Assembly (NCBI GenBank): GCA_018882725.1
Contig: VERK01000134.1
Coordinates: 1-6,190 of the forward strand
Direction of reading: 5' to 3'
DNA: 6,190 bases
Source: Actinomycetota bacterium
GTDB lineage: Bacteria > Actinomycetota > Acidimicrobiia > Acidimicrobiales > Ilumatobacteraceae
The notes under the pieces are model-generated. The model did no database searches. It was not told the origin of the DNA and was given only the letters and a program-made list of their open reading frames with translations. Every line of letters starts with the position of its first letter. Positions within the stretch are counted from its first letter, which is position 1. Positions 4,911 to 6,190 of the stretch are shown here, piece by piece. A program made the position numbers and the translations under genes.

Positions 4911-6173
4911 GTGGTGGGGCGATGGTCATTCGTGCTCGCAGTGTGTTTGACCGCCACTGCATGTACCGAACCGAAACCTGGCTACGAAGCCGACGCAGAA
5001 ACGACGCCGCCTCCGTCGGTCGAGTCGAGCAGTTCGACCGTGCCTCCGTCCACGACACCGGCTCCCAGCGGAGAACCCTTCGTCATCGGCGTCGTGAACA
5101 GCGAGGGCAACCCAGGTGTCGACTTCCCTGACTTCTCCATCGCATTCCGGGCCGCGGCCGAGTACATCAACACCGAACTGGGGGGATTCGGCGGTCGTCC
5201 CCTCGAGTTGATCGTCTGCGCCACCCAAGCCAGCCCGGAGTCGTCGCAGGCGTGTGCTCAAGACCTGGCCGCGCGGGGCGTCGACATGGCGATGATCGGT
5301 CTCGACCTGTTCGTCGCCTACGGAACGTTCGAGTCGGCCGGTATTCCGGTGATCGGAGCAGTGCCGGTGTTCGCGGGCGATTATTCGGCGAACGCGGTCT
5401 ACATCACCGCTGGAAATCTCGTCGTGCAGGCGGCCACGGCCAACGCGATCGTGAGCGAAAAGTATCTGGGCCTGAAGCGCGTGGCGATCATCGCCGCCGA
5501 CAGTGCGGCCACCGCCGATGCGCTGACGTATCTCGAGCCGGCCCTGCGGGCCGGGGGAGCGGAGTTCGTCACCATCAAGGGTGGCGAGACCGAATCGGAC
5601 GCCGGCTATCGATCACTGATGCAGCAGGCGGCCGCGTTCGACCCGACCGCGATCATCGTGTTCTACAGCCAAGCTGGTTGTGTGGGACTCATGCGTGCGC
5701 GGGCCGATCTCGGAATCGACGTTCCGAGCTTTGCCTCCACGGCGTGCCTCGGCGACACCGTGATCGACGCCGTGGGCGATGCGGCAGTCGGTTGGTACTT
5801 CGCGGGCGCGTCGGGTGGAGCCGAGTCGGACGATTCACGCAACATGAGGAAGTACGTGGCCGACGTGACCGGAAAGCGCCCCGATCAGATCGACCGATAC
5901 GGATTCACGTCACTTGGTTGGGATCAGCTGCTCACGATCTGGAAGGTGGCCGCCAACCTCGACGTCGCACTGAGCGGCGACGCGATCAACGAAGCGTTCC
6001 GTTCCGGACGCGGACGTTTCTGGGCCAGTGACGCTCCATTGGAGTGCGGTTCGGTTCCGGCTCTGCCGAGCGTGTGTTTGTTCGAGATTCCGTTCGCTCG
6101 GTACACCGAGCGTGGTATCGAGCCGGCATTCGGAGGCGCTCAGGTGTCGGCGCTCGATGTGCTGGAATTCTGA
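4911..6173 (+). CDS. ABC transporter substrate-binding lipoprotein, type I periplasmic-binding fold (LivK-like)
   Basis: The protein has 420 residues from GTG 4911. That start is chosen because a TANNNT box lies seven bases upstream; TTG 4893 would add six residues and GTG 4914 would remove one. The signal peptide ends at C18 (LTATAC); the lipobox has Ala at -3, weaker than usual. A Thr/Pro/Ser linker covers 19-56. The fold starts at FVIGVVNSEG (57-66). AAEYINTELGGFGGRPLELIVC and the CATQASPESSQAC segment follow the Leu/Ile/Val-binding pattern in which bacterial Peripla_BP_6 proteins have a D-x-Q-x-D/S-P motif. RVAIIAADSA (about 190-199) begins lobe 2. Six cysteines fall in close pairs (103/115, 257/279, 379/389) and probably form disulfides. 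The expected role is capture of an amino acid or small carboxylate or amide outside the membrane for an ABC importer; the ligand is unknown. No ATPase or permease is fully in view. Confidence 0.93.
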   Translation: MVGRWSFVLAVCLTATACTEPKPGYEADAETTPPPSVESSSSTVPPSTTPAPSGEPFVIGVVNSEGNPGVDFPDFSIAFRAAAEYINTELGGFGGRPLELIVCATQASPESSQACAQDLAARGVDMAMIGLDLFVAYGTFESAGIPVIGAVPVFAGDYSANAVYITAGNLVVQAATANAIVSEKYLGLKRVAIIAADSAATADALTYLEPALRAGGAEFVTIKGGETESDAGYRSLMQQAAAFDPTAIIVFYSQAGCVGLMRARADLGIDVPSFASTACLGDTVIDAVGDAAVGWYFAGASGGAESDDSRNMRKYVADVTGKRPDQIDRYGFTSLGWDQLLTIWKVAANLDVALSGDAINEAFRSGRGRFWASDAPLECGSVPALPSVCLFEIPFARYTERGIEPAFGGAQVSALDVLEF

Positions 6174-6178
6174 GCGCC

Positions 6179-6190
6179 ATGACCATCTAC
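6179..6190 (+). CDS. Possible start of the next gene (only 4 codons visible)
   Basis: An ATG five bases after the binding-protein stop opens the frame MTIY before the window ends. The close spacing suggests an operon partner. In LivK-type clusters the next gene is often a membrane permease, and MTIY would suit such an N-terminus, but four codons cannot identify it. No strong Shine-Dalgarno is visible. Confidence 0.3.

Overview
This is a high-GC bacterial window of 6190 bases that reads as chromosomal DNA from an actinobacterium, most plausibly class Acidimicrobiia. That placement is inferred from the GC-rich codon use (many TCG serine codons), GTG starts, apparently leaderless genes with TANNNT -10 boxes, alanine/proline/threonine-rich lipoprotein linkers, and the family of the amidohydrolase and binding protein. 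No marker gene fixes the taxon.

Left part, minus strand (1-2533): an exported lipoprotein with an alpha/beta-hydrolase fold (complement 1322-2533) is followed 42 bases later by an amidohydrolase of the D-aminoacylase/N-acyl-D-amino-acid deacylase superfamily (complement 1-1279), whose C-terminus lies outside the window. The spacing allows cotranscription. The amidohydrolase has no stop codon inside the window, so a search for closed reading frames would miss it.

Middle (2534-2774): a divergent intergenic region carries a clean tRNA-Cys(GCA) gene at 2635-2706. It is preceded by a TAGGGT -10 candidate and a perfect 8-bp hairpin that ends one base before the mature tRNA.

Right part, plus strand (2775-6190): four exported proteins lie in a row. 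They are a lipoprotein that is almost entirely low-complexity Ala/Pro/Ser/Thr sequence and may be a remnant, a lipoprotein with a beta-rich C-terminal domain, a secreted HNH nuclease with a calcium-loop-like motif, and a type I (LivK-like) solute-binding lipoprotein. An ATG at 6179, five bases after the last stop, may open the next gene, possibly a transporter permease.

The common theme is the cell surface: five consecutive genes (1322-6173) encode exported products, four of them lipoproteins with long flexible linkers. The nuclease and binding protein could both serve nutrient capture, but nothing in the sequence proves a joint pathway. I do not see a defence system, mobile element, CRISPR array or clearly new multi-gene system. 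The most useful oddities are the tRNA leader hairpin, the paired leaderless-type starts, the stalk-only lipoprotein ending at a C7 tract, and the uncharacterised beta-domain lipoprotein.
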